From Physocladia obscura (taxonomy: Eukaryota; Chytridiomycota; Chytridiomycetes; Chytridiales; Chytriomycetaceae): a stretch of DNA of 16,776 bases. Positions within the stretch are counted from its first letter, which is position 1, and the number at the start of each line of letters is the position of its first letter. Shown here piece by piece: positions 1-8,272 of the stretch. The position numbers and the translations under genes are program-made. The notes below the pieces were generated by a model. That model saw only the letters and a list, made by a program, of their open reading frames with translations, was not told the origin of the DNA and made no database searches. The stretch lies in assembly GCA_027596945.1 (NCBI GenBank), contig JADGJH010000562.1:1-16776 (forward strand), in the 5' to 3' direction.

Positions 1-896
1 AAATAATAGTTAATATAGAATTGTAAATAGAAATATTATTTATTAGATACTGTGAAAGAATATAAAGTTTATTTTATTCATGTTGAAATTCAAAAATTGG
101 GAATAAATATTCTAACTTGGTCTTTCACATTTGATTAATTTCCCTTCCTAAGAAATTGATTTTTAATCAATATTGAGGCATAAGAGTTGAGGCACAAAAG
201 TTTTATTTTGAGACATGGAATTGGGTATTCAAAGAAGTTCTATTCTTGAAAATAAATAGTAGGATTCTAAAACTAAATTATACTTTATTATGCTCAGTTT
301 CACAAGTTGCAGTAAATTTGTTGTATATGACTGAGGAACACACATACAGTTCTGGTAAGTTGTAGAAAATGGAGTGGCTTGAGTCAACTAATTGCTTTCT
401 CTCTTAGAACTAAATGATAAGAATTTGAGATGGAAGTATGGGAAATAGTTGGAGTAAAAGTTTAATAATTAATGAATACTTCGTTTTTATCTGATAAAAC
501 AATAATAAAGAAGAAAAGAAGAGTTGGGTTTGAGTAGTTTTTACAGTGGAAAGAAAAAGAAAGAAAAAGAATAAAAGATGCTTAGAAAGAAAAAATGGTT
601 GGAAAGCAGTTGGAAATTGCTTGAATTATTTTTAGGTTCTTGAAATTAATAGAAGGCTTGAGAATTTCTAGAAAATTCTTCAAGAAAAATTAAATTAGTG
701 ATCTAATTTATAACACAAGTTCAAGTGAATTTGCTTCCATGGGATTCTGCAAAAATTCCATTAAAATTGTGACTTGTTTTGCATTATCAGCCACAAATTA
801 AAAAAACCTGAGGAAGAGATGGCAGCTGGAAAAAGAAAAAAAAACAAAAAAAAAGCAGCAAATTAAAATTAAATAATAAGATTAAAATTTGAATGC
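1..896. other. AT-rich stretch with no recognisable gene
   Basis: No frame here gives a family-like protein. The notable compositions are a purine-rich run on the plus strand around 547-600 and an A-rich run around 826-856. This is where the 3' LTR of the neighbouring minus-strand retroelement should lie. I searched by eye for the LTR end seen at 5374 (TGTTATGGAATGAGCC) and for a minus-strand polypurine tract, and found neither. CpG is almost absent. Confidence 0.6.
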
Positions 897-1577
897 TTAC
901 CAGCTCAAACTCCAGAAAGTGTCAAAAAATTTCAGCTGTTGCAATGACCAAGGAAGAATTGTAGGCTCTGATGTTGTTAAGTCTTTCTTGACTCACTCTT
1001 GAAGTTCTGGATTGATATCCATCCAACAATTGTAGACAGGATTGTGGTCTTTCCACTTCATTAAGACTTGGCATTTTCTTTCAATTTGTCTGGCAGCAAG
1101 AATTTTCTCAATTGTTCTGACTTGAATTGGTTGACTTGCCAATGGGTGAGGCTTGGTAGAGTCCCAGTAGTACATCTTGAGTTTTTCTGGATAGAAAACA
1201 GGGTGAATGTGCCAATTGGCAGGAAGTTCAAGTCTGCAGGATGGAACTTCTCCAACAAGTTCAATAATCTTGTAAGGTCCAGAGTATTGGTCAGAGAGCT
1301 TTCCAGCAGGTCTGTCTTGTAAGTGTGGTGGTCTAAAGTCCTTGAGTGAAATGAGTACAAGGTCTCCAACTTGGAATGGTGAGGCAATTCTTTGGCAGTT
1401 GGCAACAACAGAGTGGTCTTGTGCTTGACGAATTCTGTCTTTGGCAGTTTGATATGAGGCTTGTAAGTCACGTAAAGATAGTGAATCAAAAGGAGGAAAA
1501 GATAAATTTAAGAAAGAGTTGGGGTGGTATCCATATTCCAGGTAGAAAGGAGTATATCCAGTGGAAGAGTTGAGTTG
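897..1577 (-). pseudogene. pol: pol part 5: integrase C-terminus and chromodomain
   Basis: From about 1577 to 993 one frame stays open for about 195 codons without an early ATG, so a simple ATG-based search reports only its last 60 codons. It begins TGYTPFYLEYGYHP and continues through a KDRIRQAQD helix, the GPY/F-like motif (DQYSGPYKIIELVG), a NWHIHPVFYPEKLK motif and a chromodomain (TIEKILAARQ, VLMKWKDHNPVYNCWMD). The aromatic pattern Trp-Lys-Asp...Asn-Cys-Trp corresponds to the chromodomain core WKGY...NTWE; the usual first aromatic residue is not obvious. TGA at 993-995 sits before VKKDL and may be a former Arg codon; the frame then runs on to a TAA at 897-899. In chromoviruses this domain directs insertion toward marked chromatin. 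Confidence 0.9.
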
Positions 1578-1985
1578 TTGATTCCAAATTCAATCTTGTG
1601 AATGTGTTCATCCCAGTCATGTTTCCAGTAGTTAACACATGAACAAAGGGTAGAAAGAATCTAGTCATTCTTTTCTTCAATTTGTCCATCAGTTTGAGGG
1701 TGATAACTTGTAGAAGCAATTTGTTTGATTTTGAGAGAGTGGCAGAGTCCTTTCCAAAATATTGACATGAATTTGGTGTCGCAATCAAAGATCATGTGCT
1801 TGGGAATTCCATGGTGTTTGAAAATTTCAGCTTCAAAGATGTTTGCAACATCACAAGTGGTGGCAGTTCCTTTGAGAGCAAATATGCATGTTCTTTTGGT
1901 TCCAGAATCAATAACAACCATCATCGTGTCATTTCCAGCTGTAGTTGTTGGTAAGTGAGTCATGAAGTCAACAGAAATTATGCTA
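1577..1985 (-). pseudogene. pol: pol part 4: integrase catalytic core (rve)
   Basis: After a frameshift near 1985 the frame reads ISVDFMTHLP (first catalytic Asp), MVVIDSGTK, HGIPKHMIFDCDTKF (second catalytic Asp region) and SYHPQTDGQIEEKND (catalytic Glu after TDGQ). A TAG at 1661-1663 follows. The same frame resumes as CVNYWKHDWDEHIHKIEFGINNST, the usual continuation of a Gypsy integrase, before another frameshift near 1575. The family Arg in SDRD is Cys (TGC at 1781-1783). All three acidic catalytic residues appear to be kept despite the lesions. The domain would have inserted cDNA into the genome. Confidence 0.9.
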
Positions 1986-2453
1986 TTGGTAAGGTGGTAC
2001 TTCATGCAGTTGGAGTAATCCATAAGGTAGTCTTTTTGCAATCTTGTGTCATTGGCAGGAATCACATATTTGAACAAAGGCTTGGACATCATGGCTAAGC
2101 TTTGGCCAGTGAAAGTAACATGTAATTCTTTCAGCAGTGCATTCCCAGTTGTTGTGAATTGCAGGTCCATAGAAGTGAGCTTTTTGAATAATTGAATGTC
2201 TGAGTGGTTTTGGTACAAAAAGTCTTGCGTGAGTCTTGTCAACATAGTATAAAAGATTGTTTCTGAGCTTGTAGTGTGAAATTTGAGAGTGCATATGAGG
2301 CGGTGCAGTAGCAGGATCATTTTCAAAAGTTTCCAGTTTTTCAGGATCAATTAAGTACTTGGAGAATTCTTGAAATTCAGGATTGTTGGGAGTCATTTCC
2401 TTGATGTCAGTCATGCAGTCATCAGTGAGAGTCAATTCAGTAAGATTGAGCAT
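1985..2453 (-). pseudogene. pol: pol part 3: integrase zinc-binding (HHCC) domain
   Basis: In the same frame as RNase H, the 134-codon open stretch 2453-2049 ends with an integrase_H2C2 domain. His93 and His100 (KAHFYGPAIH) pair with Cys130 and Cys133 (QICDSCQ), separated by an FHWPKL motif. The stop at 2049-2051 is TGA exactly where the family has Arg after CDSCQ. Beyond it the same frame still reads a recognisable linker (RLPYGLLQ) before shifting near 1985 into the frame of the catalytic core. The domain helps multimerise integrase and bind LTR ends. Confidence 0.88.
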
Positions 2454-2985
2454 TGCTGTAGAAGAAACGTTGGTTGTACAGATTGTAGAGGTTTTGTTGT
2501 TTGGAGAGACTTGAATTGCAATTTCCTTAGTGTATGAGAGACAAGAGAGTGCATCAGCAATCTTGTTCCATTTTCCAGGTTGCCATTGGATTTAGAAGTC
2601 ATAGACAAGTATGTCAGCAATCCATCAGTGGTGTACAGGTCTTAGTTTGGGTTGATCCAGTATGTGGCATAGTGATTGATGGTCAGGGAATATGTAAACT
2701 TGATTTCCCAGAATGTATGGTCTGCGTTGTCTCAAGGCTTCAACTAGGGCAAGTATTTCACCTTCATAAGGATGATATTTAGATTCAGCTTGGTTACATT
2801 TGTGTGAATGGAAGGCAATTGGTTGGTCAATTCCATTTTCTTCAGGTATGGCAATGTAACTTGCAATAGCTAGAGAAGACCAGTCACAATAGAGATGAAC
2901 AGGCTTGCTTGGGTCAAACATGGCAAGAAGTTTAGGGTCAGAAAGATGTTTCTTGGTTTGAAGGAAGATTTTCCCAGACTTGTTC
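2454..2985 (-). pseudogene. pol: pol part 2: RNase H and tether
   Basis: This belongs to the open frame 3056-2625, but family similarity begins around LSDPKLLAMFDPSKP. It continues with the first catalytic Asp in LYCDWSS, then QPIAFHSHK, the Glu of AESKYHPYEGEILALVEALR, and the Asp of IFPDHQSL. This is the RT_RNaseH domain that degrades the RNA strand during reverse transcription. A TGA at 2625-2627 interrupts just before WIADI, where the family usually has Arg; a TAA follows about 15 codons later. The frame then runs open through QPGKWNKIADALS into the integrase. ALSRLS has become ALSCLS (TGT at 2541-2543). These are point lesions; the frame itself is unshifted down to about 1990. Confidence 0.88.
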
Positions 2986-4527
2986 AAATGATACAGTTTT
3001 TTGTCCTCTGAGAATGTCAAATAGTGGAGCAAGTAGAGTGGCATGCTTTTCAACAAAGTGGTGGATTGTGTTAGCTAGTCCCAGAAAGCTTTGGAGATCT
3101 GTATAAGAGTGAGGTTCATCAAAATTTTGAATTGTTTGAATTCTTGATGGTAAGATGTTGATGTGTCCTTTGGAAATGTTGTATCCTAAGTATACCAGTT
3201 GATCAGTGAGAAAAGAGCATTTATGCAGTTTGACATAGAAGTTGTTTTCTTTGAGTCTTTGGAGAACTTTGTCCAGATGTTTGAGGTGTTCTTCCCAAGT
3301 AGTAGAATAGATGAGTATGTCATCTGGGTAGATTGTGACAAAGAGATCAATCATGTAACAGAGTATTTCATTCATAGTGGTTTGGAAAGTAGCAGGAGCA
3401 TTGCTGAGTCCAAACAGCATGACTAGCCATTCAAAGTGTCCATATTTAGCACGAAAAGCAGTTTTAGGAGTGTCTTCTTCAGAGATACAGATTTGATGAT
3501 ATCCAGAAGCAAGGTCAAGTTTTGAAAAGTATTTTGACTTGCCAAGACGGTCAAGTGATTCCAAGATGTTTGGCAGAGGTGTCCAGTTCTTGTGTGTAAT
3601 TTTGTTTAGAGCACAGTAGTCAAATACTAACTTTTGTTTGTCCTTTTGTTTGACAAAGAAGATAGGAGTGCCATATGGTGAAATTGAGTTTTTGATTCTA
3701 GAATTCTTAAGGAAAAAGTCCAGTTCTTCCTTAAGTGTAGATAGTTCCTTTTCATCCATTGGATAGATTGGATAGAATGGTTGCTTGGAATTAGGTTCAG
3801 TTTCAATTTTCAGGTCAGTTGGTCTTGATGGTGCCAGTCCTTCAAAAGGAGCGAAGACAGTAGAGTATTTATTTATAATTTTGTGGATCTCAAGATGGAG
3901 TGCTTCCTTTGCCACAGCATCAGTGTCATTGCTGTCAGCAGTAGTTTGAATAGTATTTGCTGCTTGGCTTGAGATTGTGTGGCTTGTAGTTGGTTTTGGA
4001 ATTAGGATGCCAAAAGTTGAATTTTTGTCAGCTTTCTTCTTGAAGAGCTTGGCAAAGCTTTTAGCAGTCATAATCTCAGGCAGCAGTTTTGGTAAAGTAC
4101 AGGAGTAGTTGTTGATGTGAATGCCATTTGTAGGCCAATCAATCATTAGATTATGTTTATTTAGCCAGTCTTTGCCTAAAATGACATTGTAGGCCAAAAA
4201 TGGTACTGCAGTAAGGGAGTGATGGTCCTGGAAGTCTGTTCTGGTTACAGCCAGCCTAAGTAGTTTAGTGGTCTTGCCAGTGACAGTTGACTTGTCAGCA
4301 AGCTTGATAATGAGGGATTGAGCAGTAGTGACAATGTTATCCTTGGTTGAAGGATGACTTGCTTTGATGAAACTTGGGTTGGCTCCAGAGTCAATAAGAA
4401 TCTTGGCAGGATGTTCATTCACTTGGCTTTCGCAAATGAGCAGTCCATCTTGATCAGTTCTGTTTTCAACATGATGGAGCAAAAGTTGGATAGTTTTGAT
4501 AGAGCAGTTTTCAATCAGTGGGTCCAT
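2938..4527 (-). pseudogene. pol: pol part 1: aspartic protease and reverse transcriptase
   Basis: This is an open frame of 529 codons. Residues about 28-130 are a retropepsin-like protease with the catalytic triad D46-S47-G48 in the context LIDSGAN. From about residue 240 a Ty3-type reverse transcriptase follows: SPYGTPIFFVKQKD, then DYCALNK, FSKLDLASGYHQI, FGLSNAPATFQ, the catalytic box YPDD at 3319-3330 (residues 400-403), and the thumb region with VYLGY and FLGLAN. Two changes stand out: DYR is DYC (codon 3613-3615, TGT), and the usual Leu/Met/Val in YxDD is Pro. Both aspartates are kept. The frame then runs out at 2938 because of a frameshift near 2975; the true continuation is the RNase H frame at about 2980. 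The start used is the first ATG of the frame; in nature the protein would come from a Gag-Pol fusion. Confidence 0.92.
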
Positions 4528-4597
4528 AGAGGCAGTACTAAGTTCATGTATAGTAGAAATTTTTTACATGGTAGAAGAGTCTATGTTAACAGCAGTG

Positions 4598-5261
4598 TTA
4601 ATGTTTGATGATGGCACTGTTGTCAATAGCTGGTTCTTCAATGGTTTGAGCAGCATGGTTGATTGAGGCTTTCTTGAAGCTTGGTTTGGACATTGAGGAT
4701 TTGATATTGTTGTTTTGTGAAGCCTGGCAAGCCTTGAGTTTGTCACAATGGTCTGTGTCATGTTGTTTAGATTGGCAGTAAACACAACATCCTTTGGAAT
4801 GAAAAAATTGTTTCTGTTCAGGTGCAAGGCATCAAAAGGGCTGTTGTTGTTGTTGGACTGTGTCAATCTCCATTGGATCACTGAGTTGTGGAAATGTGTT
4901 GGAAAAGCACTGTGTTTGAAATTGGTTAGTGTTACTGGTGTTCTGACATTTGGTGGGCTGAATTTTGGCCTGTGGCTTGCGATTACGGCGAAAATAAAGG
5001 TCATTAATTGTTTCAGCGTCTTTGTGATGAATTAAGACCAGTAGTAAAATTTTGAGAGCTTCCAACAGTAAGATCAAGTGCATTGAGTTTTTCTGTCAGA
5101 AGGTTAATAACTTGATGTTGTTCACTAATAGTACATTGGAATGCTTCCAGGTTTGTTTCTTGATTGGCAATTGTTTGTTGTAGAGCTTGTTGTTGAGCAA
5201 TGAGGCGTCTCACAGCTTCATCCAAAGCAATAGTTTCCTCAGTGTTCATAGTAAGATCCAT
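4598..5261 (-). pseudogene. gag: gag remnant: coiled-coil N-terminus and CCHC zinc knuckle, capsid core missing
   Basis: Gag forms the particle shell and binds element RNA. The ATG at 5261 opens an 82-codon frame rich in Gln/Leu heptads, probably a coiled coil, as at the N-terminus of many fungal Gypsy Gags. Around 5030 the coding frame changes and continues through a PMEIDTV motif (a conserved spot before the nucleocapsid part) to an in-frame TGA at 4832-4834. The same frame then carries a zinc knuckle with Cys at 4786 and 4777, His at 4762 and Cys at 4747 (C-X2-C-X4-H-X4-C), and stops at 4598-4600. The total is only about 220 codons, and the roughly 150-200-residue capsid domain expected between coiled coil and knuckle is absent, so an internal deletion near 5030 is likely. 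The protease frame is +1 relative to the zinc-knuckle frame, as in Ty3, but a TAA at 4564-4566 now separates them. Confidence 0.85.
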
Positions 5262-5275
5262 GATGGAAAAATGTA

Positions 5276-5329
5276 GATAGTAGTAAAGTAGAAGTAGTAG
5301 AAGTAGTAGTAATAGTAGTAGTAGTAATA
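5276..5329. repeat. (GTA)n / (TAC)n microsatellite in the retroelement leader
   Basis: An imperfect trinucleotide tract made of GTA/GAA/TAA units lies between the primer-binding site and the gag start codon at 5261. On the element strand it reads mostly as TAC/TTC/TAT units. It is non-coding in the element's arrangement. Confidence 0.75.
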
Positions 5330-5361
5330 GACATATTCAGAAGAGAGAGGTTCTTATAGCT

Positions 5362-5371
5362 GGTGCTACCA
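5362..5371 (-). other. Primer-binding site resembling initiator-tRNA-Met type
   Basis: On the minus strand the sequence is TGGTAGCACC, directly after the LTR end with a two-base gap. TGG pairs with the CCA tail of a tRNA. Yeast Ty1-type elements prime from initiator tRNA-Met with TGGTAGCGCC; the present copy differs at one base, G to A, which could be CpG decay on the other strand or a host tRNA difference. The tRNA assignment is inference. Confidence 0.6.
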
Positions 5372-5373
5372 AA

Positions 5374-5700
5374 TGTTATGGAATGAGCCTCCAGTAAGTA
5401 AATTTTATTGCCAAAGAGTTAAGTTTTTTTGAAGATTCTTTTTTATTTTCATTCAAGAGTTCCGAATTTATAGCTTTGGATTTGAAATAGAAATAAAGAA
5501 GTTTCCAGAAAGAGAAAAATAAAGAAAAACAGAGAAAAATGAAGAAATAAGAAAATGAAGTAAAAAGTTGAAATAAAGGGATAATAATTGAAATATTGAT
5601 AAAGCAATGATAAAAAAATAATATTGAAGTAAAATGAGGTCTTTGTTGTTCTTGGTTGTTGAGTTGATGTTGATATGGTGAACGTTCTGGGATCAATCCC
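5374..5700 (-). repeat. Probable 5' LTR of the chromovirus; outer boundary not resolved
   Basis: On the plus strand this begins TGTTATGG, so on the element's own strand the LTR would end CCATAACA, matching the TG...CA rule. It sits two bases beyond the primer-binding site. The interior is A/T-rich with no conserved coding. The outer end is not visible because no second LTR is available for comparison; 5700 is only a nominal limit where composition changes. Inner end fairly sure, outer end unsure. Confidence 0.5.
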
Positions 5701-6660
5701 TATGCCTAACCATTCTTTTCATCTGGTTTACTGTTCTCAGTATTTCTTTCTCCATAATAACTCTTAGAGTGGCCACCTTATGCCTGGAAGGTATATAAAG
5801 GCTTTTAAGTATACAGGATACAACAAGCATTGCTTTTGTTTGAATGAGCCCTTTTTCCAAATACGACAGCAATATGTCAACATACATAAGAGCACAGCTT
5901 GTATAGTTGACAGATGTAGCATCCTTATGAATCTTATGCTTCTAAGTCTTATTCTCAAGTGAGTTTGAATGGTAGGGCATCCCATGTCCTTTGGAAAACA
6001 TTGTTTCTTAAAATCTAATAGACAATTGAAACATTCATTATTAACTCACATAACCAAAAACTGAAGTTGGCTATCAACAAGCTAGAAGCAGTGTTGAAGT
6101 GATTTTTCTGAGCCAACACAGCCTTTGGTTGTTGTTTATCAAATGATAGGTTTGAATGCAACTTTTTGTGAACAAAAATTTTCTTACTTTTAAAAAATAG
6201 TGGAAACTGAAAGAAAAACTGCAATTTTGAAATTCCAGAGAAAAAACTGCTCAGAAAAGCATTTAAATAATGTTTATTTCTTTGATTAAAAAAAAGCTTG
6301 AATAAAAGATATTTGGAAGTATTATCAAACCCTCTGACAACTGAAATTCAACATTCTTGTTGCTGGTGGTGCCAGAACAAGGACTTGGCATCTTAATTGG
6401 AAAAAAGAGAAAAGATTATGTGTGTATTTATTAATCATACTTATCTGTTTCTGTTTAATCTATCTATTATATTTATCTCCAGAGTGTGAAGGACACTCTC
6501 TACTTGAAGAGTTTTAATATTCAAAAGTGCCACACAGTGTGTTTGAGTATTAAGAACACTTCTCCTTAATGAGTGTTTACCATTTTCGATGAAATCAAAC
6601 AATACTCTGGCAAATTGAGACCTGTGTTCTATTACATTGTTATAGAGAACACAATTCTGT
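5701..6660. other. AT-rich stretch, no supported gene
   Basis: Short open frames occur on both strands but none shows a family motif. A minus-strand frame around 5693-5887 contains MYVDILLSYLEKGL, faintly reminiscent of the YVDD box region of Copia reverse transcriptase with a one-codon loss, but its flanks do not match. Small inverted repeats such as AGTGT-GAAGG-ACACT lie near 6482-6497. CpG is rare. Confidence 0.5.
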
Positions 6661-6669
6661 CAAGAGCAA

Positions 6670-7034
6670 ATGGATGGTATAGCAAGCCCAATCTTGTTAA
6701 CAATCTGGTATCAAATATTGCATTTTATTAAATCATTCCAAGACTATTTCAACCAGTTTATTGATAGAAAATATGACAACTACAAGGATGAGACTAAATT
6801 GATTCTTAATGCTTTTGTTGCAGTTTCAATAAATAATCAATGGAAGCACAGAAAGATCATTTCACAATGAGTATGAATGATACTATACAAGCATTTTTTC
6901 TGATGACAACATTGTGCATTCCAAAATCAGGACAACTTGTTCAGAATTTCAATGGAAACAAAATGAAAAAGCACATGAACACTACTCCAATCAACGGGCA
7001 ACTTATTGACAACAATAACATGTTATTTCATTAA
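6670..7034 (+). pseudogene. Possible decayed coding remnant, unidentified
   Basis: Two overlapping plus-strand frames, 6670-6870 (66 codons) and 6840-7034 (64 codons), meet near 6840. They could be one protein broken by a frameshift there: the first ends near AFVAVSINNQ and the second begins MEAQKDHF. The second contains CIPKSGQLVQNF and a hydrophilic Asn/Lys-rich tail. I do not recognise a family. CpG is nearly absent, like the transposon remnants in this window, which argues against an active gene. Chance open frames are a real alternative. Confidence 0.25.
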
Positions 7035-7404
7035 TTGGCAATGAAAATGGCGGAAAATTGTACAATTGAAGACTAACTGCGTAGTTGTTGAAAACAGCAA
7101 TGATGTATAATCTATCAAAATCTCCAAGCCAGCCAATATTGTTTTGCACTTGTAAGAGATATAAATAAAAAATAATAAAGACGTTGATGAAACCAAAGCC
7201 TTGTTGAAAAATAATATTATTCCCATAGCCAATGAATGGAATACTGGCTGAAAGAGAGTCAAGAACCAAGAGTACCCTTGCTGAGATTTTTTTCCAGTTT
7301 GCTACTGGTCTGCAGTACCCACTTAGTTGATAGATTCTTGGTTTGAGGATCCCGAAAAGGAGAAGAAGGCCAATGGAAAGCAAATGCTGGTGGCTGTTGC
7401 CCAA
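7003..7404 (-). CDS. Unidentified 133-codon ORF, partly hydrophobic
   Basis: The minus-strand frame reads MGNSHQHLLSIGLLLLFGILKPRIYQLSG and later a hydrophobic stretch (FGFINVFIIFYLYLLQV) that could span a membrane. No family is recognised. Its 3' end overlaps the plus-strand remnant at 6840-7034. The opposite strand contains, in a broken frame around 7250-7310, a faint RESRTKST...FQFATG pattern that recalls the end of Copia RNase H, so the ORF may be a shadow of old transposon sequence. No splice evidence extends it. Treat as a weak hypothetical. Confidence 0.15.
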   Translation of the reverse strand: MGNSHQHLLSIGLLLLFGILKPRIYQLSGYCRPVANWKKISARVLLVLDSLSASIPFIGYGNNIIFQQGFGFINVFIIFYLYLLQVQNNIGWLGDFDRLYIIAVFNNYAVSLQLYNFPPFSLPINEITCYCCQ

Positions 7405-7527
7405 TTCTGTGGTATCTTGTTTAAAACAGTCAGTATAATCACAAAATGAAGGAAAAGGGGCTTACTCTTTTCATTATTGTTGAATTTGTTTATGGAAGTC
7501 ATTGACAATGGTATGTGTCACCAAATT

Positions 7528-7620
7528 CTTGTTTGGATAGTGCCACTCTATCATTGATCAACACCACCTTCTTGTCTCTCTGTCTCTTCAAGATCAAGGG
7601 GGGTACTATCCAAAAACAAG
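7528..7620. repeat. Imperfect inverted repeat resembling transposon termini, facing each other
   Basis: The left arm 7528-7547 reads CTTGTTTGGATAGTGCCACT. The right arm 7598-7620 contains TACTATCCAAAAACAAG. The reverse complement of the left arm shares ACTATCCAAA and CAAG with the right arm, with a 2-base length difference in the A run. About 50 bp separate them. The orientation is that of a right terminus followed by a left terminus, as if two elements lay end to end, or as a small hairpin-forming repeat. Confidence 0.45.
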
Positions 7621-7915
7621 TGCAAATCAGCCTTCACACCCTCAGACTGCCCTATTTCAATAGTCTATTCAAGGCATTGCTCACACTCATCAACTTTTGC
7701 ATCTGGTGCTTTGATGTGGCTGTGAGTGAAATTATTTGAATTTCAATTGCTGCCATTAATATTTTTCAGAAATCAAAACAATTGGAAGTAGCTTCTGTTC
7801 CTTTTAAAACAATACAATATAATTTTTCTCACAATTTGATTGGCTGACAGAATTGTGGCATGATTGTTCAAAATTCAAAACCACTCTTTTTTATTAGGAT
7901 CCACAGTGAGATTGA

Positions 7916-8272
7916 ATGAAAATGAAAATCAATAGTGTGCTTTCTTTGAGGGAAAAGATCCAGGTGATACGTCAGCTGGAAATTACGGAAATTCACATTA
8001 TCTCTTCAATTCATTTCTATGTAAAGAATTTTGAAAATCCCAAGATTAAGTTAAATTCAATAGTTGTTTTGTGTGATAGTCTGAGGTTTATAAAGATCTT
8101 GGTTCTGGAGCATATTGAGTCAGAATTTATTTCTTTGTTTTTGGAATTCCAGCTAAGTTCAGAATCAAATTTTAATGACATTAACAATTTTATCAAGGTA
8201 TTTAGTTTTTTCATTTTATTTTTGATATTACTTTTTGATATTCTGGTAAAAACTCCGCACCTTCAAAAATAA
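7916..8272 (+). CDS. Hypothetical 118-codon ORF, tail-to-tail with RFT1
   Basis: The plus-strand frame starts MKMKINSVLSLREKIQV and ends with a hydrophobic run (VFSFFILFLILLFDILV). I recognise no family. The last 45 bases overlap RFT1's final exon (8228-8291) on the opposite strand, and the hydrophobic C-terminus lies on or just beside RFT1's 3' end. A GTATTTAG around 8198 gives a possible donor that could end the coding before the overlap. Codon composition is AT-rich and two CpG occur, so it is neither clearly transposon-like nor clearly host-like. Could be chance. Confidence 0.2.
   Translation: MKMKINSVLSLREKIQVIRQLEITEIHIISSIHFYVKNFENPKIKLNSIVVLCDSLRFIKILVLEHIESEFISLFLEFQLSSESNFNDINNFIKVFSFFILFLILLFDILVKTPHLQK

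Larger units (their letters stand above)
897..5373 (-). mobile_element. Decayed Ty3/Gypsy chromovirus (LTR retrotransposon), internal region
   Basis: Read on the minus strand, the order is primer-binding site, gag, protease, reverse transcriptase, RNase H, integrase, chromodomain. The Ty3/Gypsy order (integrase after RNase H) and the C-terminal chromodomain place it among chromoviruses (Tf1/Ty3-like). It is broken by frameshifts near 2975, 1985 and 1575, by stops at 4832-4834, 2625-2627, about 2580, 2049-2051, 1661-1663 and 993-995, and by loss of most of the gag capsid region. CpG is strongly depleted. The last open frame (chromodomain tail, read through one TGA) ends at 897. Only the 5' side LTR end is recognisable. 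The element cannot be autonomous in this copy. Confidence 0.93.

Noticed and set aside
1068..1573. Plus-strand ORFs opposite integrase and chromodomain
   Set aside because: The minus-strand frame gives a continuous Gypsy integrase end; the plus-strand frames are shadows.
5685..5702. CTGGGATCAATCCC resembles a tRNA T-arm / B box
   Set aside because: The loop is one base short, the outer stem does not pair, and no D-arm, anticodon arm or acceptor stem could be laid out on either strand.
5693..5985. Minus-strand MYVDILLSYLEKGL as a Copia reverse transcriptase YVDD region
   Set aside because: One catalytic Asp would be missing and neither flank matches the family; similarity is limited to a few residues.
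7250..7320. Plus-strand RESRTKST...FQFATG as the end of a Copia RNase H
   Set aside because: Needs two small insertions to align and the neighbouring frames are full of stops; too weak to annotate as a feature.
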